Shown piece by piece: positions 16,281-24,650 of a stretch of 64,000 nt of DNA. The notes beneath the pieces were generated by a model. The model did not search any database. It was given only the letters and a program-made list of their open reading frames with translations, and was not told where the DNA came from. The translations under genes and the position numbers were made by a program. Position 1 is the first letter of the stretch. Each line of letters opens with the position of its first letter. The stretch comes from Kribbella solani (GTDB taxonomy: Bacteria; Actinomycetota; Actinomycetes; Propionibacteriales; Kribbellaceae), in the NCBI RefSeq assembly GCF_014205295.1, contig NZ_JACHNF010000001.1:7746666-7810665 (forward strand), given 5' to 3'.

Positions 16281-17459
16281 TTGGCACTTCAGAGCAGGCG
16301 CTCGTTTCTGCAGCTCACCGGGATAGCTGCCGTACCAGCGGTCGTCGGAGGCGGTTGGCTGATGTCCAGCGCGGCCGCGGACACCAAACAGGCAGCCACT
16401 ACTCCAGCAGCCGCCACACCGGCAGCATTCCGCGACTTCGATCGGTACGTGCGCGAGCTGGCGGACGCGGACAAGTTCTCCGGCACCGTGCTGGTTAGCC
16501 GCAACGGCCGACAGGTGCTGTCGCGCGCCTACGGGTACGCCGACCGGAAGAAGCAGGTACGCAACCAGGCCGGCACCATTTACTGCCTCGCGTCCGTGAC
16601 GAAGCTGTTCACCGCGGTCGCGGTCGGTCAGCTGGTACAGCGCGGCGCACTGAACTTGCTGGACCCCATCGGCAAGTACCTGACCGGTTTCACCGCTGAT
16701 GTCGCCGACCACGTCACCGTGCACCAGTTGCTCACGCACACCTCCGGTCTGGGCGATTTCATGCGCGACCCGGGGTACTTCGAGGAGGCGGCCAAATGGA
16801 CGTCCGGACAGCAGATGATGGACGGCACACTGCAGTTCGCGCGTGGTGAGAAGCTGGCGTTCGTACCAGGATCAGGCAGCCAGTACAGCAACTCCGGGTA
16901 CCACACGCTCGGCTGCATCGTCGCGAAGGTCGCTGGGAAGACGTACTACGAGTACGTCCGCAATCACATCTTCCGCCCGGCCGGCATGAGTACCGCGGAC
17001 TTCACCACCATGCCGCAGTGGCGAAGCGGCAGCCAGTACGCGCATCCGTACCCGGCTGATCAGTCCGGGAAGCGGTCCGACGCGCTGGACGGCAACATCT
17101 TCGCCTTCATCGGGAACCCGGCCGGCAATGCGATGGCGTCGGCGAACGACATGGTTCGGTTCGCCCAGGCAGTGAACGACGGCACGCTGCTGAACGCGGA
17201 GTACAAGGAGATCTTCCTCAGCCCGAAGGTGCCGAAGCCGCCCCGGGCCGGTGCGCAGGAGTCGGCCGCGTTCGCCGCGTACGCGACGGACGACCTGCTG
17301 GTGAACGGCAAATGGGTGTACGGGCACCCGGGTGGCGCACCTGGTGTCAGTACGAGCGTCGAGTGGTACCCGGGTACTGGCTGGACGGCGGTGTGCTTGA
17401 GCAACTACGACTCGTCGTTGGCTGTCAACCAGCGGCTCCGCGAGATCCTGACCAGTTGA
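16281..17459 (+). CDS. Secreted serine hydrolase, class C beta-lactamase/penicillin-binding type, Tat signal
   Basis: 392 residues from a TTG start at 16,281 that has GGAG 7 nt upstream; a GTG at 16,251 is the alternative. The N-terminus carries SRRSFLQLTG followed by a hydrophobic stretch ending AAADT, a likely twin-arginine export signal. Catalytic motifs: Ser105-x-x-Lys108 (SVTK), Tyr202-x-Asn204 (YSN) and HPGG near residue 350. This group includes esterases, D-amino peptidases and beta-lactamases, and antibiotic resistance should not be assumed. It stands alone between the tetR and hydrolase genes. Confidence 0.92.
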   Translation: MALQSRRSFLQLTGIAAVPAVVGGGWLMSSAAADTKQAATTPAAATPAAFRDFDRYVRELADADKFSGTVLVSRNGRQVLSRAYGYADRKKQVRNQAGTIYCLASVTKLFTAVAVGQLVQRGALNLLDPIGKYLTGFTADVADHVTVHQLLTHTSGLGDFMRDPGYFEEAAKWTSGQQMMDGTLQFARGEKLAFVPGSGSQYSNSGYHTLGCIVAKVAGKTYYEYVRNHIFRPAGMSTADFTTMPQWRSGSQYAHPYPADQSGKRSDALDGNIFAFIGNPAGNAMASANDMVRFAQAVNDGTLLNAEYKEIFLSPKVPKPPRAGAQESAAFAAYATDDLLVNGKWVYGHPGGAPGVSTSVEWYPGTGWTAVCLSNYDSSLAVNQRLREILTS

Positions 17460-17475
17460 CCTCTTACCTGGTTGA

Positions 17476-18645
17476 TCAGGGCAACAAGATTCGTACCGGG
17501 CCTTCGGCACGAGCAGCCACCCACCGCAGGTGGAACTCGCTGCCGGGGGCAACTTCCGGTCTACGGTCCGGCTCGGTCCGCAGATTAACCGGTGCGGTCA
17601 GTGTGGCCGCGTACGGCTGCTCTGGTACCCCATGCGCTTTGACCTCAGTGATCAGCTCAGCCAGCGCCTGCGCGGCCGGCTTGCGCTGGTGGTCCACAGT
17701 GAACAGCCCCAGGTCGTACTCACGGTCCGGGAAGTCCAGTAGCCGCCGGTCGATGTCGTGCGACGACCACCAGGTCACACCGTACAGGGCCGGGTTCGGC
17801 AGCACGGCCTCGACCGTACGCCGAGTGAACTCTGCCTGCAGGTCGACGGGGATGTCCGGCCCGGGGACGCCGATCTCCTGCAACCACACCGGGCGTTCCG
17901 GATCGAGCGAGGTGGCCTTGGCCAGCTCGATCAGGTAGTCCGCGTGCGTCAGCGTCGCCGGGCCGAGCGGACCGTCCAACTGGGACACCCCGTTGAAGAC
18001 CCAGGAGTGGACGGTGCTCAGGTCGCCGAGGTCGACGGCCTCGACCGGGTGGAACGGGTGCTCGGCCTGGTACCAGGCGTCGTCGAACATCGAGTGCAGC
18101 GCCAGCACGTCCGGCGCGGCCTTCTTCAGCGTGGTCAGCAGGTCCTGCGCCCACGCGGCCGAGACCGCCGGAGTGGTCGGGCTGTCCGGCCAGAGGTTGT
18201 TGACCTCGTTGCCGAGGGTGATGGCGAAGACATTCGGCTTCGTCGCCAAAGCACGCGCCACGGTGTCGACGTACGCGGTCAGGCCGTCGCGGACCGTCGT
18301 GTCCTCGAACAGGCTGCTCTTGTGCCAGGTGAGCATCCAGGACGGCAGGAAGTCGAAGCTGGACAGATGGCCCTGGATCAGGTCGACCGCCACCGTCAGG
18401 CCGTGCTCGGCGGCCGCGTCGACGGTGTCGAGCAGGTCGGCGATCGCGCGCTCCCGGATGATCGCCCGGTTCGGCTGAATCCACGGCCAGACCGGGAACA
18501 CCCGGAGATGGTCCAGGCCGAGCCCGGCCAGATCCGCGAAGTCCCGCCGGACCGCGTCCCGGTCGTAGTCCAGCCAGCTGTAGAACCAGCCGGCCGAAGG
18601 AACGTAGTTCGCGCCGAACCGCGGCCGGCCAACTCCCGAAGACAT
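17476..18645 (-). CDS. Cellulase-family glycoside hydrolase (GH5-like)
   Basis: 389 residues; (beta/alpha)8-barrel glycosidase. The acid/base Glu147 is in AITLGNEVNN (the Asn-Glu pair of clan A) and the nucleophile Glu257 is in PVWLQEIG. No signal peptide is seen, so it may act inside the cell on imported oligosaccharides. The ATG at 18,645 follows a LacI-type operator; the longer in-frame extension would run through that operator. It lies downstream of lacI on the same strand and shares the operator motif with the sugar transporter operon, so it is probably co-regulated. The GH5/mannanase-like assignment is by motifs; the substrate is unknown. Confidence 0.88.
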   Translation of the reverse strand: MSSGVGRPRFGANYVPSAGWFYSWLDYDRDAVRRDFADLAGLGLDHLRVFPVWPWIQPNRAIIRERAIADLLDTVDAAAEHGLTVAVDLIQGHLSSFDFLPSWMLTWHKSSLFEDTTVRDGLTAYVDTVARALATKPNVFAITLGNEVNNLWPDSPTTPAVSAAWAQDLLTTLKKAAPDVLALHSMFDDAWYQAEHPFHPVEAVDLGDLSTVHSWVFNGVSQLDGPLGPATLTHADYLIELAKATSLDPERPVWLQEIGVPGPDIPVDLQAEFTRRTVEAVLPNPALYGVTWWSSHDIDRRLLDFPDREYDLGLFTVDHQRKPAAQALAELITEVKAHGVPEQPYAATLTAPVNLRTEPDRRPEVAPGSEFHLRWVAARAEGPVRILLP

Positions 18646-18655
18646 ACCACCGATG

Positions 18656-18669
18656 CTAAATCGGTTTAG
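18656..18669 (-). promoter_or_regulatory. LacI-type operator upstream of the glycosidase gene
   Basis: CTAAATCGGTTTAG is a 14-bp near-perfect dyad (one mismatched pair) with a central CG, characteristic of LacI-family sites. It begins 11 bp before the hydrolase start and matches the site at 20,041-20,052 in front of the transporter operon. The common core is TAxAyCGGTTTA. Confidence 0.7.
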
Positions 18670-18709
18670 GCCACCACGGCAACCTGCTTCCCCCGCGCCC
18701 ACTTCAGAC

Positions 18710-18788
18710 GTTCACCTCCGAAGTTGCCCCTTCACCCTCCGGATACGGCCTGCGAAGGGTGCATTTCAGAGGTGAACCTCCGAAATGC
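18710..18788 (-). repeat. Overlapping inverted repeats upstream of the glycosidase gene
   Basis: GTTCACCTC (18,710-18,718) pairs perfectly with GAGGTGAAC (18,769-18,777). The second arm also sits inside a compact hairpin, GCATTTC...GAAATGC (18,761-18,788), whose centre is AGGTGAACCT. The two structures cannot form at once. ACCTCCGAA also occurs as a direct repeat (18,714 and 18,776). It may be a terminator for lacI or a regulatory RNA/DNA element; no T-tract follows. Confidence 0.5.
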
Positions 18789-18967
18789 AGGCGGGGCGGC
18801 GGAGCAGCGGGCCGGCGGCGGGGTGGGGCAGCCGGGCCGGGGCAGCCGGGCCGGCGGCGGGGTGGGGCGGCGGGCCGGGTGGCTGGGTGGGTTAGGCAGG
18901 TGGGGCGGCGGCCGGGTGGCTGGGGGGGTTAGGCGGGCGGGTTAGGCGGGCGGGGCGGATGGGTGGG
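18789..18967. repeat. G-rich low-complexity intergenic tract
   Basis: About 180 bp between the lacI stop and the hairpin region, almost all G on the plus strand, built from GGCCGG, GGGTGG and three copies of GGGTTAGG (18,889, 18,926 and 18,939). It has many runs of three or more G and could form G-quadruplexes. No gene is apparent. It may act in lacI transcription termination. Confidence 0.6.
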
Positions 18968-19984
18968 TCAGGTGGGTGGGGCGGTGGATTCGCGGACGGT
19001 GAGGATGGGGTCGGGGGTGCGGCGGTTGATCACCTGGGTGGGGTCGGCGATGGTGTCGAGGAGCACCTCGGCGGCCTGGCGGCCGAAGTCGAAGGTGTCG
19101 CGGGACAGGGCGGTCAGCGCCGGGTGCATCAGCTGGGTCAGGATCGAGTCGTCGAAGGCGACGATCGACAGCTCGCCGGGGACCGCGACGCCCATCTCCA
19201 TCGCGACGCCGAGCCCGGCCACCGCCATCACGTCGCTGTCGTAGACGATCGCGGTCGGCCGGTCCGGCTGGGAGAGCAGCTTGCGGGTGATCGCGGCGCC
19301 CTCGGCGTCGCTGAAGTCGGTGGTCAGCGACGGCGCGTCGAGCAGCCCGAGCCGGGGCGCGGCGTCCCGGACGGCCTTGATCCGGCGCTGGGTGTGCTGG
19401 AAGTTGGGCGTACCCGCCACGTGCGCGATCCGGCGATGCCCGAGCGCGGCCAGGTACTCGACGATGGCCAGCATCGCGTCCCGGTCGTCGGCCCAGACCG
19501 AGGCGAGCGCGCCCTTCCCGCCGCGGCCGCCGATCACCACGGCCGGCAGCTCGAGCGCCTTGAGTTCGTCGATCCGCGGGTCCTTGACGGTCAGGTCGAC
19601 CAGGATCACGCCGTCCACCCGGTGCTCCGACGCCCACCGCCGGTACACCTCGATCTCCGCGGTGGTGTCCTCGACGATCAGCAGTTGCAGCGAGATCGAT
19701 TCCGCCGACAGGCCGGACTGGACGCCGGAGAGCAGATGCGCGAAGAACGGTTCGACCCCGAGCGTACGGGCGGGTCGCGCGATCACCATGCCGACCGAGT
19801 CGACCCGGGACGCGCCGAGGGCCCGGGCCGCGCTGTGCGGCCGCCAGCTCATCTGCTCGGCGATCTTCAGAATCCGCTCCCGGGTCGCGTCACTGACCCC
19901 GGGCCGCCCGTTCAGCGCGAACGACACCGCGCCTTTGGACACCCCGGCCCGGGACGCGATGTCCGCGATCGTCGGTCTCGCCAC
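18968..19984 (-). CDS. LacI-family transcriptional regulator
   Basis: 338 residues from a GTG at 19,984 with GAGGG/GGTGG upstream. The N-terminal HTH (residues 4-25: PTIADIASRAGVSKGAVSFALNGRPGVS) plus hinge, then a periplasmic-binding-like sugar domain with VDGVILVDLTV, IVEYLAALGHRRIAHVAG and the AFDDS segment. A typical LacI repressor of carbohydrate genes. It is divergent from the transporter operon (86-bp gap) and upstream of the hydrolase gene on its own strand, and both neighbours carry its presumed operator. The effector is probably the transported sugar or its hydrolysis product. Confidence 0.95.
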   Translation of the reverse strand: MARPTIADIASRAGVSKGAVSFALNGRPGVSDATRERILKIAEQMSWRPHSAARALGASRVDSVGMVIARPARTLGVEPFFAHLLSGVQSGLSAESISLQLLIVEDTTAEIEVYRRWASEHRVDGVILVDLTVKDPRIDELKALELPAVVIGGRGGKGALASVWADDRDAMLAIVEYLAALGHRRIAHVAGTPNFQHTQRRIKAVRDAAPRLGLLDAPSLTTDFSDAEGAAITRKLLSQPDRPTAIVYDSDVMAVAGLGVAMEMGVAVPGELSIVAFDDSILTQLMHPALTALSRDTFDFGRQAAEVLLDTIADPTQVINRRTPDPILTVRESTAPPT

Positions 19985-20003
19985 GTCGTACCACCCTCTT
20001 CCC

Positions 20004-20052
20004 TTGACAGCGGATTCTACGGTGTGGATAGTGCAGGAGCTATACCGGTTTA
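20004..20052 (+). promoter_or_regulatory. Promoter and LacI operator of the sugar ABC transporter operon
   Basis: TTGACA (20,004-20,009) and GATAGT (20,027-20,032) with a 17-bp spacer form a good sigma-70-type promoter. The predicted start point, about 20,039-20,041, runs directly into the operator TATACCGGTTTA (20,041-20,052). An AGGAGA ribosome site follows before the ATG at 20,071. A repressor bound there would block initiation. Confidence 0.7.
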
Positions 20053-20070
20053 TCAAACCCAGGAGATTTC

Positions 20071-21369
20071 ATGCGTAGACGTCGTCTGGCACCGGTGGCA
20101 GCTCTTGCCGCCGCGGCTCTCACTCTCGCCGGCTGCGGCCTCGGCTCCACCGATTCGAGCAGCAGCAGCGGCGGCGCCAAGCCGACCGTCGACGCCGGCG
20201 CCCAGGTGACCGGCGAGGTCAGCTTCCAGACCTGGGCGCTGAAGCCGAAGTTCACCGCGTACGTCGAGGGCGTGATCAAGGCCTTCGAGGCGAAGTACCC
20301 GGGCACGAAGGTGACCTGGCTGGACCAGCCGGGCGACGGCTACGACAAGAAGGTGCTCAGCCAGGCGTCCGCCGGCCAGCTCCCGGACGTGACGAACCTG
20401 CCGCCGGACTTCGCGCTCAGCCTGGCCAAGCAGAACATGCTGCTCGACGTCGCGGCCGCCGACCCGAAGCTGAACGAGGAGTACGTCGCGGGCGGTGTCG
20501 ACGCGTACAAGTACCAGGGCCTGGACGGGACGTTCGGCTACCCGTGGTACCTGAACACCGACATCGACTACTGGAACGCGACCAAGTTCGCCGCGGCCGG
20601 CCTGGACGTGAAGAACCCGCCGAAGACCGTCGACGAACTGTTCACCGCCGCCAAGACGATGCACGACAAGACCGGCGGCAAGGAGTACCTGATCAGCCGG
20701 CTGCCCGGGATCGGTGACTTCACCAACGCCGGGGTCAAGATCCTGTCCGACGACGGCAAGAAGTTCACCTTCAACACTCCCGAAGCGGCCGCGCTGCTGG
20801 ACAAGTACCGGGCCGCGTACCAGGCCGGGTACATGCCGCGCGACATCCTGACCAACGAGTACCTGGGCAACTCCAAGCTCTTCACCCAGGGGAAGGTCGC
20901 CTGGACCACCGGTGGCGGCAACGCGATCCAGGACTTCGTCAAGGACAACCCGTCACTGAAGGGCAAGGTCGTGCCGTCGCCCGCGCTGGACACCCCGGCG
21001 CTGTACGTGCAGGGTCTGTCGGTGTCCGCGAAGACCAAGAACCAGGCGGCCGCGATCGCGCTGGCCCGGTTCGTCACCAACGCCGAGAACCAGGCCGCGT
21101 TCGCGAAGATCGTGAACATCTTCCCCTCCACCAAGGCATCGGCCGACGACCCGTACTTCTCGAAGAGCGACGGCACCCCGGAGAGCGAGGCGAAGGTGCT
21201 CGCGTTCCAGTCGCTGGCCAAGGCGAAGGTGCTGCAGCCGCCGGTGATCAGTGGCGCCACCAACGACTTCATCGGGCAGCAGATCTCGCTCGCGATCGCC
21301 GGCAAGATCTCGTCGCAGGCCGCGCTCGACGCCGCGGTGACGAAGGCCAACCAGCTGCTCACCTCCTGA
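20071..21369 (+). CDS. Sugar ABC transporter substrate-binding lipoprotein
   Basis: 432 residues. The signal peptide ends in a lipobox L-A-G-Cys22, so it is a lipoprotein tethered outside the membrane. The body is a family 1 extracellular solute-binding protein: TYVEGVIKAFEAKYPGTKVTW-type start, NLPPDFA, GYPWYLNTDIDYWN and many aromatic residues for sugar stacking. It captures an oligosaccharide for the two permeases that follow without gap. No ATPase is encoded in the operon, so a shared MsiK-type ATPase elsewhere probably energises it, as is common in actinomycetes. Confidence 0.95.
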   Translation: MRRRRLAPVAALAAAALTLAGCGLGSTDSSSSSGGAKPTVDAGAQVTGEVSFQTWALKPKFTAYVEGVIKAFEAKYPGTKVTWLDQPGDGYDKKVLSQASAGQLPDVTNLPPDFALSLAKQNMLLDVAAADPKLNEEYVAGGVDAYKYQGLDGTFGYPWYLNTDIDYWNATKFAAAGLDVKNPPKTVDELFTAAKTMHDKTGGKEYLISRLPGIGDFTNAGVKILSDDGKKFTFNTPEAAALLDKYRAAYQAGYMPRDILTNEYLGNSKLFTQGKVAWTTGGGNAIQDFVKDNPSLKGKVVPSPALDTPALYVQGLSVSAKTKNQAAAIALARFVTNAENQAAFAKIVNIFPSTKASADDPYFSKSDGTPESEAKVLAFQSLAKAKVLQPPVISGATNDFIGQQISLAIAGKISSQAALDAAVTKANQLLTS

Positions 21370-22263
21370 ATGAAGGGCCACGGCTTGCGGTACAACCGCT
21401 GGTTCACGCCGTGGGTGCTGGTGATCCCGGCACTCACCTGGTTGCTGGTGTTCAACCTGTGGCCGTCGATCAACACCGTCATCCTGTCGTTCACCAACGC
21501 CAGGCCGATCGGCGGCGGCACCTTCGTCGGGCTGAAGAACTTCGAGACCCTGCTGCACGACGAGCAGTTGCGCTGGGCGTTGCTGAACAGCGTCATCTAC
21601 ATGGTGGTGTGCCTGCCGTTCCTGACCGTACTGCCGCTGCTGCTCGCCGTCCTGGTGGAGAAGAAGTTGCCCGGCATCACCTTTTTCCGGACCGCGTTCT
21701 ACACCCCGGTAGTGGCGTCCGCGGTCGTGGTGGCGCTGATCTGGCAATGGATTCTGGACGATCGCGGTCTGGTCAACGGCCTCGCCGAGAAGCTCGGCGT
21801 GATCTCCGGGCCGCTGCCGTTCCTGTCCGACCAGTGGCTGTTGTTGCTCAGCGCAATCAGTCTGACGATCTGGAAGGGGCTCGGGTACTACATGATCATC
21901 TACCTGGCCGCCCTCGGGAACGTCGGGCGTGACCTGCACGAAGCGGCCGCCGTCGACGGGGCGGGTCCGCTGCGGCGGTTCGTACACATCACCGTCCCGG
22001 GGGTCCGCGGCACGATGATCCTGATCTCGATCCTGATCTCGGTGTCGGCGCTGCGGGTGTTCTCCGAGTTGTTCATCCTCAGCGGCGGCAAGGGCGGTCC
22101 GGGCGGGCGGGACAACTCGGTGGTGATGCTGATCCAGCAGTACAGCCAGGGCTTCGAGGGCAACCTCGGGTACGCGTCCGCGCTGTCGATCGTGCTGTTC
22201 TTCGTCACCGTCGTCCCGATGCTGATCCTGGCCCGGCTGAACCGGAAGGGGGCCGAAGCATGA
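21370..22263 (+). CDS. Sugar ABC transporter permease, MalF/UgpA type
   Basis: 297 residues, six transmembrane helices. The cytoplasmic EAA loop, which contacts the ATPase, is at about residues 195-215 (DLHEAAAVDGAGPLRRFVHITVP). The ATG directly abuts the TGA of the binding-protein gene. The gene ends in an ATGA overlap with the second permease, so all three are translated as a coupled set. Confidence 0.95.
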   Translation: MKGHGLRYNRWFTPWVLVIPALTWLLVFNLWPSINTVILSFTNARPIGGGTFVGLKNFETLLHDEQLRWALLNSVIYMVVCLPFLTVLPLLLAVLVEKKLPGITFFRTAFYTPVVASAVVVALIWQWILDDRGLVNGLAEKLGVISGPLPFLSDQWLLLLSAISLTIWKGLGYYMIIYLAALGNVGRDLHEAAAVDGAGPLRRFVHITVPGVRGTMILISILISVSALRVFSELFILSGGKGGPGGRDNSVVMLIQQYSQGFEGNLGYASALSIVLFFVTVVPMLILARLNRKGAEA

Positions 22264-23177
22264 GTGTGGTCACCGATCCGGCCCGCCCGGCCGTCGTCGG
22301 CGAGCCGGAGGGTCCGAAGCGGCGCCGCCGGACGGGTTCGTTCGGGTTCAACACGATCTCGCCGCGGGAGAAGGTCGCGCGGTACGCGTTGCTGGTGTTC
22401 GTGCTGCTGATCACGATCGGGCCGTTCCTCTGGCAGCTGTCGACGTCGCTGAAAGGTTCCGGGGAGGACATCTACACCCGGATCCCGCGGCTGCTGCCGG
22501 CGCAGCCGACGTTCGACCACTACAAGGCGGTCACCGACACCATCCCGGTCTGGGACTACGCGCGGAACTCGCTGGTCGTCGCCGTACTGGTTGTCGGCGG
22601 CAACATCATCGGCGCGTCGCTGGCCGGGTTCGCGTTGTCGCGGCTGCAGTTCCGGGGCCGGCGGATCGTCCTCGGGCTGTTCCTGGCGACACTCGTGCTG
22701 CCGGGCGAGGTCACGATCATCTCGCAGTACGTGACGGTACGGGAGTTCGGGCTGGCGAACACGTTGTTCGGTGTCGCCCTTCCCGGAATGATTGGTGCGC
22801 TCAACGTACTGCTGATGTTCAACGCGTTCCGCGCGCTGCCGCTGGAAGTCGATCACGCCGCGATCGTGGACGGCGCGAACGCGTGGCAGCGGTTCCTGTA
22901 CATCGGCCTGCCGTCCGTTCGCGGAACGATCAGCGTGGTGGCGATCTTCGCGTTCATCGGTGCGTGGGACGATTTCCTCTGGCCGTTGATCGTGCTCACG
23001 GATCCGGACAAGTACACGCTGACGGTCGGACTGCAGTACCTGTCCGGTACGTTCGCCAACAACCCGCGCCTGATCGCGGCGGGCACGATGATCGCCTTCG
23101 TACCGATCGTGATCGTCTTCGCCACGCTGCAACGCTTCTTCTTCAAGGGCGTCGAGGAAGGCGCGGTCAAGGGCTAG
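22260..23177 (+). CDS. Sugar ABC transporter permease, MalG/UgpE type
   Basis: 305 residues. A charged cytoplasmic N-terminus (about 45 residues) is followed by six helices. The EAA loop reads EVDHAAIVDGANAWQRFLYIGLP with an acidic/Ala core at about residues 195-215. It forms the heterodimeric channel with the upstream permease (4-nt ATGA overlap). The operon ends at a strong hairpin just after its stop. Confidence 0.95.
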   Translation: MSVVTDPARPAVVGEPEGPKRRRRTGSFGFNTISPREKVARYALLVFVLLITIGPFLWQLSTSLKGSGEDIYTRIPRLLPAQPTFDHYKAVTDTIPVWDYARNSLVVAVLVVGGNIIGASLAGFALSRLQFRGRRIVLGLFLATLVLPGEVTIISQYVTVREFGLANTLFGVALPGMIGALNVLLMFNAFRALPLEVDHAAIVDGANAWQRFLYIGLPSVRGTISVVAIFAFIGAWDDFLWPLIVLTDPDKYTLTVGLQYLSGTFANNPRLIAAGTMIAFVPIVIVFATLQRFFFKGVEEGAVKG

Positions 23178-23180
23178 CCG

Positions 23181-23210
23181 TACCGGCTCCGGCCTCAGCC
23201 GGAGCCGGTA
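23181..23210. terminator. Bidirectional hairpin terminator
   Basis: TACCGGCTCCGGC (23,181-23,193), loop CTCA, then the perfect complement (23,198-23,210): a 13-bp stem between the convergent transporter operon and the small secreted-protein gene. There is no long T-tract, as is common for GC-rich actinomycete terminators. Confidence 0.85.
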
Positions 23211-23216
23211 CCTTGA

Positions 23217-23579
23217 CTACCGCACCAGCACGATCGAGTTGATCGGGGTGAAGTCGTACGACGCGTAGGCGCCGGTTCCGCGGAGAACGACATAGCAGTT
23301 CGTCCCGTTGTAGCCCTTGCAGATCTGGAAGCCCGCGCCGCCGGTCTGGTTGTTGATCAGGACTTTGTAGCCGGTGACGTTCTGGAGGTTGTGGGCACCG
23401 TAGCTGTACCAGATGTTCTTGCTGAGGATGCTGCCGTTCGGCTCCTGCAGGCAGACGGCCCCCGACGGGCAGGACGCCGCCGTGCCGTTCGCCGCCGCGT
23501 TCGCGGTCGGCGCCAGCGCCACCCCGGTGCCGATCACGGCGGCAGCGATCCCAGCGGCGGTCATCGCGATCTTACGCAT
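23217..23579 (-). CDS. Small secreted protein, unknown function
   Basis: 120 residues. A classical signal peptide (MRKIAMTAAG, hydrophobic core, cleavage near ANA-AANG at residue ~28) leaves a ~92-residue mature protein. It contains a CPSGAVCLQE motif and two later Cys (FQICKGYNGTNCYV), suggesting two disulfides. The CPSG-x-VC-L pattern recalls small extracellular actinobacterial proteins such as peptidase-inhibitor I36-like domains, but the similarity is weak. It is transcribed alone. Confidence 0.78.
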   Translation of the reverse strand: MRKIAMTAAGIAAAVIGTGVALAPTANAAANGTAASCPSGAVCLQEPNGSILSKNIWYSYGAHNLQNVTGYKVLINNQTGGAGFQICKGYNGTNCYVVLRGTGAYASYDFTPINSIVLVR

Positions 23580-23668
23580 CTTCTCGTCCCCTCTCGAGCG
23601 ATGGTCTCCGGTCGAAGACCCACCTCGAAAGTAGGCGCGGACGACGCCGGGAGGGACGCCTTCGCGGT

Positions 23669-23690
23669 CTTTTCGGTCTGGGCCGAAAAG
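23669..23690 (-). terminator. Hairpin downstream of the APH-type kinase gene
   Basis: CTTTTCGG (23,669-23,676), 6-nt loop, CCGAAAAG (23,683-23,690): a perfect 8-bp AT-richer stem 15 nt after the kinase stop on the minus strand. It probably ends that transcript ahead of the secreted-protein promoter. Confidence 0.6.
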
Positions 23691-23704
23691 AGTTGCCTGC
23701 GACG

Positions 23705-24547
23705 TCAGATAATCCGGGATTCGGCGAAGCCGAGCCAGCGCGTGGTGTCGGCCGGGGCGTGGTGCCGGATCGACCAGTCGACCATGCGGAGCGTCATGTG
23801 CGCCCAGTACAGCCTGAGTACGCCGGGGGAGAGCACGCTTTCGAGCAGCTCGTCGAACCAGTCGAGGCGTACGTCAGGGAGGCGCGCGTGGGCGTCGAAC
23901 CGCAGCGTGACGAGGCCGAACCGGCGATCGCCTCGGCCGATCCCGTCCCAGTCGACGATGCCCGTGATCCGCCCGGTGTCATCCACCAGGACATTGCCGG
24001 TGTGGAAGTCCAGGTGGACGAGATCGTCCCCGGTCATGGTGCTCGGTTCGTCCCGGCCGACCTCGTGAACCCGGTCCAGTACGCGGCGGGTGCGGTCGTC
24101 GTACGCCCGAAGTGACTCGTGCAGACAGAAGCCGGGTCCGCTCTGCAGCAGATGCATGGAAGGCACCGGCAACTCGGGGACCTTCGCGGCGAGGCCGGCG
24201 AACCGGTCGGTGATCGCGATCATCGATTCCAGCAACGCCCGGTCGATCCGCGTCGGGGGTTGTCCGGTCATTCGCTCCTGCACGACCCCGATGCCGTCCG
24301 GTAGTTCGGCCAGCAGTTCGTACCGGGGCACGGGTAGTCCATGCCGGCGTACTGCGTCCAGCACTTCTGCCGTACGCCGAAGGTCGTCCGGTGAACCGTC
24401 GCCTCGGGTCAGTACGCCGGCGCGCCCGTCCGGCCAGCGCACGTACGCCGCCCCGACCTCACCGTTGCCGGCTGACCCGGCGAACGTCAGCCCGGCGCCG
24501 CTGGCCCGATTCACCTGATCGACCAACCGCTGACCATCGACCTTCAC
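23705..24547 (-). CDS. Aminoglycoside phosphotransferase-family (APH) kinase
   Basis: 280 residues from a GTG at 24,547, which has AGGT just upstream. The frame stays open farther, but the extra codons run into the neighbouring promoter palindrome. Kinase features: catalytic HLDFHTGNVLVDD (Brenner motif, Asp and Asn) and metal-binding GIVDWDGIGRG. The substrate-binding C-lobe is Asp/Arg-rich. The family covers small-molecule kinases (aminoglycosides, choline, sugars), and resistance cannot be concluded. It is divergent from the ABC/HTTM operon. Confidence 0.85.
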   Translation of the reverse strand: MKVDGQRLVDQVNRASGAGLTFAGSAGNGEVGAAYVRWPDGRAGVLTRGDGSPDDLRRTAEVLDAVRRHGLPVPRYELLAELPDGIGVVQERMTGQPPTRIDRALLESMIAITDRFAGLAAKVPELPVPSMHLLQSGPGFCLHESLRAYDDRTRRVLDRVHEVGRDEPSTMTGDDLVHLDFHTGNVLVDDTGRITGIVDWDGIGRGDRRFGLVTLRFDAHARLPDVRLDWFDELLESVLSPGVLRLYWAHMTLRMVDWSIRHHAPADTTRWLGFAESRII

Positions 24548-24650
24548 GACACCTGCCGGAATCCCATCGCCACCCACCTGCCCGACCGTATCGTCAGCGC
24601 TGGGAACGCGGGCGGGTGAGAGCTTGACGAGGAAGCCGAGTTTGCGCGGT

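Noticed and set aside
20057..21987. Several long minus-strand frames across the sugar transporter genes
   Set aside because: Low-complexity Arg/Gln/His-rich translations opposite well-supported genes; shadows.
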